DNA of 64,000 bases, from NCBI RefSeq assembly GCF_900142575.1, contig NZ_FRBI01000028.1:43289-107288 (forward strand), given 5' to 3'. This document shows, piece after piece, positions 8,350 to 18,223 of this stretch. Each line of letters starts with the position of its first letter. The first letter of the stretch is position 1. Both the position numbers and the translations under genes were made by a program. The DNA is from Actinacidiphila paucisporea. Lineage in GTDB: Bacteria; Actinomycetota; Actinomycetes; Streptomycetales; Streptomycetaceae. The notes below the pieces were generated by a model. It did no database searches and had not been told where the DNA came from. It worked only from the letters and a program-made list of their open reading frames with translations.

Positions 8350-8670
8350 TCAGTGCGCGGCCGGCGGTGCCCCCGGCTCCGGCGGCACCGCCGCGAGCGA
8401 CGACCGGCGTTCGCCGTCGAGCACCCGCAGCGCCCGCCCCAGCGTGGCGTGGTGCAGGTCCGTCTCGCCGCGCAGATGCATCACCGTCAGCGCCTCCCGC
8501 AGCGCCACCGCCCTGCCCACCAGCGCCTGGGCGGCCCGCAGGGCGCCGTAGGTGTCCGTCGTGCGCGACGGGTTGATCCGGCCCAGCAGGTCAACGACCT
8601 CCAGATAGCAGTCGATCAGCTCGCCCTCTGAGCGGGTGAGCGCCGGCAGCGGCGGCAGTTCCGGCACCAC
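8350..8670 (-). CDS. Small helical protein of unknown function downstream of clpP
   Basis: An ORF of 106 aa (GTG start; GAGG 4-7 nt upstream) beginning 6 nt after the clpP stop, so probably cotranscribed with it. The sequence is mostly predicted helix with many Leu and Arg residues (ELIDCYLEVVDLLGRINP, RAALxxA-like pattern, VALREALTVMHL) and a low-complexity Pro/Ala tail. I recognise no domain. Position suggests a ClpP-associated factor, but that is inference. Confidence 0.6.
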   Translation of the reverse strand: MVPELPPLPALTRSEGELIDCYLEVVDLLGRINPSRTTDTYGALRAAQALVGRAVALREALTVMHLRGETDLHHATLGRALRVLDGERRSSLAAVPPEPGAPPAAH

Positions 8671-8676
8671 GGGCCC

Positions 8677-9312
8677 TCACCGCAGGCCGTAGGCGGGGCC
8701 GTTGGCCTTGCGGCTGGTGGTCAGCCGGTCCACCAGGCCGTAGGTGACGGCGGATTCGGCGTCGAAGACCTTGTCGCGCTCGATGTCGGTACGGATCCGG
8801 TCGACGTCCTGGCCGGTGTGGCGGGTCAGCAGCGTCTCCAACCGCTCCCGGGTGCGGAGAAGTTCGCCTGCCTGGATCTCCAGGTCGGAGACGTCGCCCT
8901 GCACCACGTCGCCCAGCGACGGCTGGTGGATCAGGATCCGCGCCCCCGGGGTGATCATGCGCTTCCCCGGCGCGCCCGCCGCCAGCAGCACCGCGGCCGC
9001 CGACGCCGCCTGCCCGATGCACACCGTCGCGACGTCGCAGGTGACGAACTGCATCGTGTCGTAGATGGCGGTCATCGCGGAGAAGGAGCCGCCGGGGGAG
9101 TTGACGTACAGGTGGATGTCCTGGTCCGGGGAAGCGCTCTCCAGATGGATGAGCTGGGCCATCACGTCGTTGGCCGAGGTGTCGTCGATCGGGGTGCCCA
9201 GGAAGACGATCCGCTCCTGGAGCAGCTTGGAGTACGGGTCCATGGTGCGGACGCCGCTGCTGCTGCGCTCGGTGAACTCCGGCAGCACGTAGCGGGCGGT
9301 GGGTCGGAACAT
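8677..9312 (-). CDS. clpP: ATP-dependent Clp protease proteolytic subunit (paralogue)
   Basis: A 211-aa serine protease that forms the Clp barrel with an AAA+ unfoldase. The triad is present: Ser104 in IGQAASAAAVLL, His129 in ILIHQP, Asp176 in IRTDIERD. The substrate-groove segment NSPGGS is intact. The ATG was chosen because AAGGAGGTG lies just upstream; an in-frame GTG overlaps that site. It is a single clpP, not a clpP1P2 tandem pair, so it is probably an accessory paralogue of the ClpP3/4 kind. Its promoter overlaps the palindrome at 9337-9353 shared with the divergent antitoxin gene. Confidence 0.93.
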   Translation of the reverse strand: MFRPTARYVLPEFTERSSSGVRTMDPYSKLLQERIVFLGTPIDDTSANDVMAQLIHLESASPDQDIHLYVNSPGGSFSAMTAIYDTMQFVTCDVATVCIGQAASAAAVLLAAGAPGKRMITPGARILIHQPSLGDVVQGDVSDLEIQAGELLRTRERLETLLTRHTGQDVDRIRTDIERDKVFDAESAVTYGLVDRLTTSRKANGPAYGLR

Positions 9313-9336
9313 GGCAAGCACCTCCTTGCGTTCAAA

Positions 9337-9353
9337 ATGTACAGGACGTACAT
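9337..9353. promoter_or_regulatory. Shared operator palindrome ATGTAC-N5-GTACAT
   Basis: A 17-bp inverted repeat with TGTAC half-sites in the 59-bp clpP/antitoxin divergent interval. YefM-family repressors are known to bind repeats with a TGTACA core. It overlaps a TACATT -10-like element for clpP and lies just upstream of a TATGAT -10 (9359-9364) that would start the antitoxin mRNA at or next to its ATG. Confidence 0.65.
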
Positions 9354-9371
9354 CTCGTTATGATGGGGAGC

Positions 9372-9662
9372 ATGACCCATGACGTCCCGGTGACACAAGC
9401 GCGTGCGGAGCTCGCCGACCTGATCAACCGCGTGGTCTACGGCGGCGAACAGGTGGTGCTGACCCGGCACGGCAAGCCGCTCGTCGCCCTGGTCTCCGCC
9501 GCTGACCTGCAACGACTGCGCCAGCTCGACGAGCAGGCCGAGGAGCAGGTGGTCAGTACGGTGTCCACCGTGGAGACCCGGCCGTCCGCCACGGGCGAAC
9601 GCCGCAGGTTCGGCATCGCCGCCGAGCACCGCGGGCCCGGCACCGGGGACCGGCGCCGGTGA
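9372..9662 (+). CDS. Phd/YefM-type antitoxin-like protein, no adjacent toxin
   Basis: A 96-aa protein. Residues about 1-55 match the Phd/YefM DNA-binding and dimerisation fold (VTQARAELADLINRVVYGGEQVVLTRHGKPLVALVS split across strand-helix elements). The remaining part is acidic and then basic, disordered, and lacks a recognisable toxin-binding helix. No RelE, YoeB or Doc gene follows; the next gene is ureA. The internal ATG at this position is preferred because TATGAT lies 7 nt before it, compatible with a leaderless mRNA; an ATG 12 nt upstream is also possible. Probably a transcriptional repressor acting on the palindrome between it and clpP. Confidence 0.82.
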   Translation: MTHDVPVTQARAELADLINRVVYGGEQVVLTRHGKPLVALVSAADLQRLRQLDEQAEEQVVSTVSTVETRPSATGERRRFGIAAEHRGPGTGDRRR

Positions 9663-9694
9663 CGGCCGCTCCGGCACAGGGCGACCGGCGCCCG

Positions 9695-9720
9695 TAACAG
9701 CCGTTAACGCGTGCGAAACG
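9695..9720 (+). promoter_or_regulatory. GlnR-type box upstream of urease operon
   Basis: GTAAC at 9695, TTAAC at 9705 and GAAAC at 9716. The pair TTAAC-N6-GAAAC fits the GlnR half-box GTnAC-N6-GAAAC, with another GTAAC upstream. A TAATCT -10 element follows at 9731-9736, so the box covers the -35 region. ureA is a known GlnR target in S. coelicolor. Confidence 0.65.
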
Positions 9721-9768
9721 CCGCCGAACTAATCTCACGGGCCAGGCACGAGACTGTGAGGTGCGGCT

Positions 9769-10071
9769 GTGCGGTTGACCCCCCACGAGCAGGAACGCCT
9801 GCTCATCCATGTCGCGGCAGACGTGGCCGAGCGGCGGCGCGCCCGCGGACTGCGGCTGAACCATCCCGAGTCCGTCGCGCTGATCACCGCCCACATCCTG
9901 GAGGGCGCCCGCGACGGCCGCAGCGTCGCCGAACTCATGGAGTCCGGCCGCGGCGTCCTGACCCGCGACGACGTCATGGACGGCATCCCCGAGATGATCC
10001 ACGACGTCCAGGTCGAGGCGACCTTCCCCGACGGCACCAAGCTCGTCACCGTGCACGAGCCGATCGTCTGA
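9769..10071 (+). CDS. ureA: Urease gamma subunit
   Basis: The 100-aa structural subunit UreA begins MRLTPHEQERLLIHVAADVA from a GTG start, with GAGG nearby, and ends VTVHEPIV, exactly family-sized. It packs with UreB and UreC to form the cytosolic (alpha-beta-gamma)3 urease that hydrolyses urea to ammonia and carbamate. It is first in the operon ureABCFGD, preceded by a GlnR-type box. Confidence 0.97.
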   Translation: MRLTPHEQERLLIHVAADVAERRRARGLRLNHPESVALITAHILEGARDGRSVAELMESGRGVLTRDDVMDGIPEMIHDVQVEATFPDGTKLVTVHEPIV

Positions 10072-10080
10072 GGGGGCGGC

Positions 10081-10392
10081 GTGATTCCCGGAGAAATCAT
10101 CCACGCCCAGGCGCCGGTCGTACTCAACACCGGCCGTCCGGTGACCAGGATCGCGGTGGTCAACACCGCCGACCGCCCGGTACAGGTCGGCTCCCATTAC
10201 CACTTCGCCGAGGCCAATCCCGGCCTGAGCTTCGACCGCGCCGCCGCCCGCGGGCAGCGGCTGAACATCGCCGCAGGCACCGCCGTACGCTTCGAGCCCG
10301 GCATCCCCGCCGAAGTCGAACTGGTGCCGATCGCCGGTACCCGCGTGGTCGCGGGCCTGCGCGGCGAGACAGGGGGAGCCCTCGATGGCTGA
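10081..10392 (+). CDS. ureB: Urease beta subunit
   Basis: A 103-aa subunit with the UreB markers IPGEIIHA at the N-terminus, VGSHYHFAEANPGLSFDR in the middle and the RFEPG segment. GTG start behind GAGGGGGC. It ends 8 bp inside ureC, indicating coupled translation. UreB supplies part of the flap region interface of the active site. Confidence 0.97.
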   Translation: MIPGEIIHAQAPVVLNTGRPVTRIAVVNTADRPVQVGSHYHFAEANPGLSFDRAAARGQRLNIAAGTAVRFEPGIPAEVELVPIAGTRVVAGLRGETGGALDG

Positions 10393-12106
10393 ACTGAGCC
10401 GCCCCGTCTACGCCGACCTGTACGGCCCCACCACCGGCGACCGCATCCGGCTCGCCGACACCGACCTGCTGATCGAGGTCGAACGCGACCTCGCGGGCGG
10501 CCCCGGCCTCGCCGGCGACGAGGCCGTCTTCGGCGGCGGCAAGGTCATCCGCGAGTCCATGGGCCAGGGCCGCACCACCCGCGCCGAGGGCGCGCCCGAC
10601 ACCGTGATCACCGGTGCGGTCGTCCTGGACCACTGGGGCGTCGTCAAGGCCGACGTCGGGCTGCGGGACGGCCGGATCACCGCACTGGGCAAGGCCGGCA
10701 ACCCCGAGACCATGGACGGCGTCCACCCCGACCTGGTCATCGGCCCGGAGACCGAGGTCATCGCGGGCAACGGGAAGATCCTCACCGCGGGGACCATCGA
10801 CGCCCACGTCCACTTCATCTCGCCGACCCTGATGGACGAGGCCCTGGCGTCGGGTGTGACCACCGTGCTCGGCGGCGGCACCGGCCCCGCCGAGGGCACC
10901 AAGGCCACCACCATCACGCCGGGCGGCTGGCACCTGGCGCGGATGTTCGCGGCGCTGGAGGCGTATCCGGTCAACGTCGGGCTGCTCGGCAAGGGCAACA
11001 CCGTCAACCCGGCCGCCCTGCACGCCCAGTTGCGGGCCGGCGCGGTCGGCTTCAAGATCCACGAGGACTGGGGCGCGACGCCCGCCGCGATCGACGCATG
11101 CCTCGCGGTGTGCGAGCAGACCGGGGCGCAACTGGCCCTGCACACCGACACCCTGAACGAAGCGGGCTTCGTCGAGGACACCCTCGCCGCCATCGCGGGC
11201 CGCGGCATCCACGCCTACCACACCGAAGGCGCGGGCGGCGGGCACGCGCCCGACATCATCAGCGTCGTGTCGCACCCCAACGTGCTGCCGTCGTCCACCA
11301 ACCCGACCCGGCCGCACACCGTCAACACCGTCGAGGAGCACCTCGACATGCTGATGGTCTGCCACCACCTCAACCCGGCCGTTCCTGAGGACCTCGCCTT
11401 CGCCGAGTCCCGCATCCGCCCGTCGACCATCGCCGCCGAGGACGTCCTGCACGACCTCGGCGCGATCAGCATCATCAGCTCCGACTCGCAGGCCATGGGC
11501 CGCATCGGCGAGATCGCGCTGCGCACCTGGCAGACCGCCCACGTCATGAAACGCCGCCGCGGCGCGCTGCCCGGCGACGGCGCCGCCGACAACCACCGGG
11601 CCCGGCGGTACGTCGCGAAGTACACCATCAACCCGGCCGTCGCGCAGGGCCTCGACCACGAGATCGGCTCCGTCGAGCCGGGCAAACTCGCCGACCTCGT
11701 CCTGTGGGACCCCGCCTTCTTCGGCGTCAAGCCCAACCTCGTCATCAAGGGCGGCCAGATCGCCTACGCCCAGATGGGCGACGCGAACGCCTCCATCCCC
11801 ACCCCCCAACCCGTCCTTCCCCGGCCGATGTTCGGTGCCATCGGCGCCGCCCCGGCCGCGAACTCCCTCAACTTCGTGAGCCCGTCGGCCCTCGACGCCG
11901 GGCTGCCCGAACGCCTCGGCCTCGGCAAGCACTTCACGGCGGCCGGCGACACCCGGGCGGTCACGAAGGCCGACATGCGGGAGAACACGGCCCTCCCCGA
12001 CGTCAGGGTCGACCCCGACACCTTCACCGTCCGCATCGACGGCGAGGTCGTGGAGCCGGCCCCCGCGGCCGAACTGCCCATGGCCCAGCGGTACTTCCTC
12101 TTCTGA
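10385..12106 (+). CDS. ureC: Urease alpha (catalytic) subunit
   Basis: A 573-aa nickel amidohydrolase. Nickel ligands and catalytic residues are all visible: His141 and His143 in DAHVHF, the carbamylated lysine near 224 in VGFKIHEDWG, the His in LALHTDTLNEAG, the His in HTEGAGGGHAPD, the flap Cys-His in MVCHHLN and the Asp in SSDSQAMGRIGE. Full length with no insertion. It needs UreDFG to load two Ni2+ ions, and those are encoded next. Confidence 0.98.
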   Translation: MAELSRPVYADLYGPTTGDRIRLADTDLLIEVERDLAGGPGLAGDEAVFGGGKVIRESMGQGRTTRAEGAPDTVITGAVVLDHWGVVKADVGLRDGRITALGKAGNPETMDGVHPDLVIGPETEVIAGNGKILTAGTIDAHVHFISPTLMDEALASGVTTVLGGGTGPAEGTKATTITPGGWHLARMFAALEAYPVNVGLLGKGNTVNPAALHAQLRAGAVGFKIHEDWGATPAAIDACLAVCEQTGAQLALHTDTLNEAGFVEDTLAAIAGRGIHAYHTEGAGGGHAPDIISVVSHPNVLPSSTNPTRPHTVNTVEEHLDMLMVCHHLNPAVPEDLAFAESRIRPSTIAAEDVLHDLGAISIISSDSQAMGRIGEIALRTWQTAHVMKRRRGALPGDGAADNHRARRYVAKYTINPAVAQGLDHEIGSVEPGKLADLVLWDPAFFGVKPNLVIKGGQIAYAQMGDANASIPTPQPVLPRPMFGAIGAAPAANSLNFVSPSALDAGLPERLGLGKHFTAAGDTRAVTKADMRENTALPDVRVDPDTFTVRIDGEVVEPAPAAELPMAQRYFLF

Positions 12107-12116
12107 GGCCCGGACG

Positions 12117-13055
<939 letters not shown>

Positions 13056-13070
13056 CCGACGGAGCCCGAC

Positions 13071-13750
<680 letters not shown>

Positions 13751-13754
<4 letters not shown>

Positions 13755-14485
13755 CGGTCACCGCGGCCGCCCGGATCGGGGCGGTACGCGACCGCGCCGG
13801 CGGTACGTCCCTGCCGGTGCTCGCGGGCGCCGGCCCGGTCGCCCTGCGCAGGACCCGCGCGGCGCGCGAGGGCTGGGCCCGCGTCACCGTCGTCGGCGCC
13901 ATGAGCGCCCCGCTCGGCGGCGACCGGCTGCGTATCGACGTCGACGTCGCCGCCGGGGCCCGGCTCACCGTCGACTCGGCCGCCGCCACGGTCTCCCTCC
14001 CGGACCTCGCGGGGCGTCCGGCCTTCTACGACGTCCGGCTGACCGTCGCCGAAGGGGCGGAGCTGCACTGGCTGCCCGAGCCGGTGATCGCCGCGTGCGG
14101 CAGTGACCTGCGGATGCACACGCGGGTCCGGCTGGGCGCCGGGGCGCGACTGGTGCTGCGGGAGGAGCTGGTGCTCGGGCGGCACGGCGAGGCCACCGGG
14201 GACCTCACCAGCCGGCTCACCGTCGAGCACGACGGCCGTACGCTGCTCGACCAGGCGCTCGCCTTCGGCCCCGGGGCCGCGCCGGGTTGGGACGGCCCCG
14301 CCGTCCTCGGCCCCCACCGCACCCTCGGCCAGCTCCTCCTCGTCCCCCCGCCCGCGCTTCCCCCCGACGTCTCCCTCCCCCCTCTGACCTCCCTCACCCC
14401 CCTCGCGGGCCCCGGGCTCCTCCTCACCTCCACGTCCCCCCGCCCGGCCTTCAGCCGTACGGCCGCCGCCCTGACCCGCGCGTAA
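13751..14485 (+). CDS. ureD: Urease accessory protein UreD (UreH)
   Basis: A 244-aa scaffold of the nickel-loading complex. It has the beta-rich UreD pattern (LRIDVDVAAGARLTV, then WLPEPVIAACGSDL). The C-terminus is Pro/Leu-rich. ATGA overlap with ureG. It is the last gene of the operon and is followed by a dispersed repeat and a hairpin. Confidence 0.92.
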
Positions 14486-14566
14486 GCGGGCCCCCGCAAT
14501 GAGGACGCGACCTCCGACCCGCCCAGAGCCCATGCCCGAAAAACCGCCGAAAAGGGCAGCACCCCA

Positions 14567-14586
14567 GGGGCGCGGGGAACTGCGCG
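14567..14586 (+). repeat. Dispersed GC-rich intergenic repeat
   Basis: GGGGCGCGGGGAACTGCGCG, the same core as the tandem array at 34400-34672. It lies about 80 nt after ureD. Confidence 0.75.
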
Positions 14587-14591
14587 CCGAG

Positions 14592-14613
14592 CCACCGTGC
14601 AGCTCGACGGTGG
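14592..14613. terminator. Small hairpin between ureD and lysR
   Basis: CCACCGT (14592-14598) pairs with ACGGTGG (14607-14613) around an 8-nt loop, between convergent genes. Confidence 0.5.
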
Positions 14614-14695
14614 ATTCCGTCACCGACCGCCCCGCACGCAGTGGGACAGGACGACGACCTCCCACCCAGCGCCACCGGCTCCAGGTGAAAGACCC

Positions 14696-15571
14696 TCAGC
14701 CGCCCGCCTCGGCCGAGAAGGCCACGGCCAGTACCGAGGCGTCGGCTCCCGCGCCGACTAGCTCCACACGGTGGACGAGGGGCGGATCGGTCAGCGGCAC
14801 CGCGCAGGCACCCGCGGCGGACCGCGGGAGGACGGCGAGTCCATGCCCCGCGCGGACGAGCTCGTGGAGGACGCGCGCGTCGCCGCCCGCGTAGGGCAGG
14901 CTCACCGGGTAGGCGCCCGGCAGGGCGGCCCGCAGATCGGCCAGCGGGATCGACGTGCCGGGCGCGTCGAGCCACAGCGCGTCGGTGAGGTCGTCGAGGC
15001 GCAGCCCTGCACGAGTGGCGAGGGGGTGGGCGGGCGGGAGGAGGACCGCCAGCGGCTCCTCACCGACCCGCGTCACCGTCAGACCCTCGGCCTGCGGCAG
15101 ACGCAGCGGATCGGTCGGCGCGACGGCCCCGTCCACCAGCCCGAAGTCGACCTCGCCGGCGACGACCGCCGGCACCACCGCGGAGCGCGCGAGCCCGCGC
15201 ACCGCCACCTCCGCCCGCGGCATCGCCCGCCGTACGGCGGCGAGCGCCCGCGCCGCCCGCGCCCCGAAGGCGCAGCCGCCGGCGCCGACCACGAGCCGGG
15301 ACACGGGCGTTCGCGCCACCCGTACGACGTCGGCGCGGGCCGCCGCGAGCCGGGTCAGCAGGATGTCCGCGTGGTCGAGCAGGCGGGCGCCCGCCTCCGT
15401 GGGGATGACGGGGCGGCGGCCGAGCAGCGCCACGCCGAGGTCCGCCTCCAGGGCGGCGACCTGCTGGGAGACCGCCGACTGGGTGTAGCCCAGCTCCTGG
15501 GCGGCGGCGGAGAAGGACCCCAGCCGGGCGACCGCGGTGAAGGTGCGCAGCAGATGCGGATCCATGGTCAT
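14696..15571 (-). CDS. LysR-family transcriptional regulator
   Basis: A 291-aa regulator. The N-terminal winged helix is typical (LLRTFTAVARLGSFSAAAQ, then YTQSAVSQQVAALEADLG), followed by a substrate-binding domain in which VLLPPAHPLA is the usual hinge-strand motif. It is divergent from the amidotransferase gene across 62 bp, which suggests it controls that gene. Two ATGs are six bases apart with no clear ribosome site; GATACT just upstream could be a -10 for a leaderless mRNA. The inducer is unknown. Confidence 0.9.
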   Translation of the reverse strand: MTMDPHLLRTFTAVARLGSFSAAAQELGYTQSAVSQQVAALEADLGVALLGRRPVIPTEAGARLLDHADILLTRLAAARADVVRVARTPVSRLVVGAGGCAFGARAARALAAVRRAMPRAEVAVRGLARSAVVPAVVAGEVDFGLVDGAVAPTDPLRLPQAEGLTVTRVGEEPLAVLLPPAHPLATRAGLRLDDLTDALWLDAPGTSIPLADLRAALPGAYPVSLPYAGGDARVLHELVRAGHGLAVLPRSAAGACAVPLTDPPLVHRVELVGAGADASVLAVAFSAEAGG

Positions 15572-15633
15572 CAGTATCGCTGATGCGAGGAGCAGAACGA
15601 ATCGTTGGACGCGATGTCGCCGCGGAGGCCACG

Positions 15634-16521
15634 ATGAGCGCCATGACCACGAACCCCCGTCCCGCCATCGCCCGTTCCACCAGCGCCCGTCAGGCCACCG
15701 GCGGTACCTCTACCGCCCGTATCGCTCTGGTCGGTGACCGCTCACCGTCCGTCCGCGCCCACCAGCGCGTGCCGGGCCTGCTCGACGCGCTCAGGCGCCG
15801 GCACGGGCTGCCGGTCGACGCGTACTGGATTCCCACCGAGGACGCGCGGTCGCCGGGCGCCGTCCGCGGCTTCGACGCGGTGTGGCTGGTGCCCGGCAGC
15901 CCGTACCGCAGCGAGGCGGGCGCGCTCGAAGCGGTACGCACCGCCCGCGAGACCGGTATCCCCTTCCTCGGCACCTGCGGCGGCTTCCAGCACGCGCTGC
16001 TGGAATTCGCCCGCACCGTGTGTGGCCTGACGGCCGCCCGCCACGCCGAGAACGATCCGCGCAGCGGTCCCGGAGAGGGCGACGACCTGCTGATCGGGCC
16101 GCTGGCCTGCTCCCTCGTCGGCCACGAGGGTCGGCTCACCACCGTGCCCGGCAGTCTCGCCGAGCGGCTGCTCGGCAGCCGGGAGACCATCGAGCGCTTC
16201 CACTGCGCCTACGGACCCGTCCCCGCGTTGCTGCCGCGACTGGCCGAGTCCGGGCTGCGCTTCACCGGGCACGACGACGAGGGCGCGCCCAGGATCGCCG
16301 AGTTGCCCGGGCACCCCTTCTACCTGGCCGCGCTCTTCCAGCCGGAGCTGGCGGGGGACGGCACGGAGCCGCATCCTTTCGTCACCGCGCTCGCCGAGGC
16401 GGCCGTCACCCGTGCGGGCCAGGGCAACTTTCCGGCAGAATCACGCTTTGATGAAGAATCACCCGCGTGGCCTGTTCACAGCGGCCACACAGGGGAAAGG
16501 ATTCGCACCTCATCACTGTGA
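15634..16521 (+). CDS. CTP-synthase C-terminal-like class I glutamine amidotransferase
   Basis: A 295-aa protein whose middle part carries a class I amidotransferase fold: oxyanion/PGSPYRS segment, the nucleophile Cys in GTCGGFQHALLEFA, and a C-terminal HPFYLAALFQPEL resembling the H-x-E pair region of CTP synthase. The synthetase domain is absent, so it belongs to the CTP-synthase-related amidotransferase-like group of unknown role. GGAGG precedes the ATG. The last 30 residues look unstructured. It is divergent from a LysR gene that may regulate it. Confidence 0.82.
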   Translation: MSAMTTNPRPAIARSTSARQATGGTSTARIALVGDRSPSVRAHQRVPGLLDALRRRHGLPVDAYWIPTEDARSPGAVRGFDAVWLVPGSPYRSEAGALEAVRTARETGIPFLGTCGGFQHALLEFARTVCGLTAARHAENDPRSGPGEGDDLLIGPLACSLVGHEGRLTTVPGSLAERLLGSRETIERFHCAYGPVPALLPRLAESGLRFTGHDDEGAPRIAELPGHPFYLAALFQPELAGDGTEPHPFVTALAEAAVTRAGQGNFPAESRFDEESPAWPVHSGHTGERIRTSSL

Positions 16522-16563
16522 CAACCGTGGTCACAAACCACGGTCCAGAGGGGGAGGTTCGAC

Positions 16564-18150
16564 GTGAGACGCACGATCGTGCTCGTCTCCACCGGCGCCC
16601 TGATCGCGGGCGCCATCGCCGCGGCACCGGCCGCCACCGCGGGGTCCGCCGGCGCGCACCGTCCGGGAGCGGTGACCGTGCCGGAGGCCGTCGGCGAGGC
16701 CATCACCGCGGTCAACGCCCGGCGCACCGGCATCCAGTGGGCCGCGTGTCCCGCCGGCTGGGGCCTGGCGGCCCCGATCCAGTGCGGCTGGGTCACCGTA
16801 CCCGTCGACTACCGCAAACCGTACGGCGCCACCATCAAGCTCGCCGTCGACCGCGCCGCAAGCACCGGTACGGCCCAGGAACGGCAGGGCGCGCTGGTAT
16901 ACAACCCGGGCGGCCCCGGCGGCTCGGGCCTGCGCTTCCCGGTGCGCAGCATCACCGCGGCCCCGCTGTGGACGAAGACCGCGAAGGCGTACGACTTCAT
17001 CGGCTTCGACCCGCGCGGCGTCGGCCACTCGGCGCCGATCTCCTGCGAGGACCCGACCGCGTACGTCTCGGCGCCCAAGGCGGACCCGGTGCCGGACACC
17101 GACGCCGACAAGCAGGCGCAGCGCAAGCTGGCCGCCGAATACGCCCAGGGCTGCCTGGAGCGCACCGGCGCCGCGATGCTCTCCCAGATGACAACCCCCA
17201 ACACCGCCCGCGACCTGGACGTCATCAGGGCGGCGCTGCGCGAGGACCGGCTCAACTACCTGGGCGTCTCCTACGGCACCTACCTCGGCTCGGTCTACGC
17301 CACGCTCTTCCCGACCCACGTGCGCCGGATGATCATCGACAGTGTGGTCGACCCGTCGCGCGACCAGGTCTGGTACCAGAACAACCTCGACCAGGACGTG
17401 GCCTTCCAGGGCCGCTGGGCGGACTGGGAGGCCTGGGTCGCGAAGTACGACTCGGTCTACCATCTGGGCAGCACCGTCGCCGAGGTCCAAGCGAGGTGGG
17501 TGGCCCTGCGGGCGGCGGCCAAGGCGCATCCGATCGGCGGCGTCGTCGGCCCCAACGAGCTGCTCAACTTCTTCACCAACGCCCCTTACTACGACTCCAC
17601 CTGGGCCACCGTGGCCGGCGTGTGGAGCCGGTACGCGGCAGGTGACACCCAGGCGATGCTGGACGCGGCGGCTCCCGACCTGTCCGACACCGCGGGCAAC
17701 ACCAAGGCGGAAAACGGCACGGCCGTCTACACGGCGGTGGAGTGCACCGACGCCAAGTGGCCCACCAGCTGGCACAAGTGGGACCGGGACAACACCAGGC
17801 TCAACGTGGACCACCCGCTGCTGACCTGGTCCAACGCCTGGATGAACCTGCCGTGCGCCACCTGGCCGGTCCACCAGCAGACCCCGGTGGACGTCCGCTC
17901 GCACCACGGCCTGCCCGGTGTGCTGATCGTGCAGAGCACCAACGACGCGGCGACCCCGTATCCCGGCGCGCTGGAGACCCATCGCAGGCTGGCCGGCTCC
18001 CGGCTGATCACCGAGCAGGGCGCGGGCTCGCACGGCGTCACCAACCTGGTGAACCCGTGTATCAACTCCCGCGTGGACGACTACCTGCTGAACGGCACGC
18101 TCGACGGGCACGACGTGGTCTGCGGTCCGCACGCCACCCCCGTGCCCTAA
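16564..18150 (+). CDS. Secreted tripeptidyl aminopeptidase (S33 alpha/beta hydrolase)
   Basis: A 528-aa exported serine peptidase of the Streptomyces Tap/Slp family. Signal peptide at residues 1-26 (AGAIAAAPAATAG). The oxyanion segment YNPGGPGGSG, the nucleophile Ser in YLGVSYGTYLGSVYA, the acid in VQSTNDAATP and the His in GAGSHGVTN are visible, and the C-terminal TAP-like lid domain ends with the usual paired Cys. It removes tripeptides from protein N-termini outside the cell. GTG start behind GAGGGGGAGG. Confidence 0.92.
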   Translation: MRRTIVLVSTGALIAGAIAAAPAATAGSAGAHRPGAVTVPEAVGEAITAVNARRTGIQWAACPAGWGLAAPIQCGWVTVPVDYRKPYGATIKLAVDRAASTGTAQERQGALVYNPGGPGGSGLRFPVRSITAAPLWTKTAKAYDFIGFDPRGVGHSAPISCEDPTAYVSAPKADPVPDTDADKQAQRKLAAEYAQGCLERTGAAMLSQMTTPNTARDLDVIRAALREDRLNYLGVSYGTYLGSVYATLFPTHVRRMIIDSVVDPSRDQVWYQNNLDQDVAFQGRWADWEAWVAKYDSVYHLGSTVAEVQARWVALRAAAKAHPIGGVVGPNELLNFFTNAPYYDSTWATVAGVWSRYAAGDTQAMLDAAAPDLSDTAGNTKAENGTAVYTAVECTDAKWPTSWHKWDRDNTRLNVDHPLLTWSNAWMNLPCATWPVHQQTPVDVRSHHGLPGVLIVQSTNDAATPYPGALETHRRLAGSRLITEQGAGSHGVTNLVNPCINSRVDDYLLNGTLDGHDVVCGPHATPVP

Positions 18151-18172
18151 GCGCACACCGCAGGCGTACGGC

Positions 18173-18213
18173 GGCCGCTGCCGGCACCCCCACCCGGGAT
18201 GCCGGCGGCGGCC
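18173..18213. terminator. Terminator hairpin between convergent genes
   Basis: GGCCGCTGCCGGCA (18173-18186) pairs with TGCCGGCGGCGGCC (18200-18213) with a single G-T wobble. Confidence 0.8.
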
Positions 18214-18223
18214 CCGCGTCGGG

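Noticed and set aside
9360..9662. Complete type II toxin-antitoxin system
   Set aside because: No toxin gene on either side; only the antitoxin-like gene is present.
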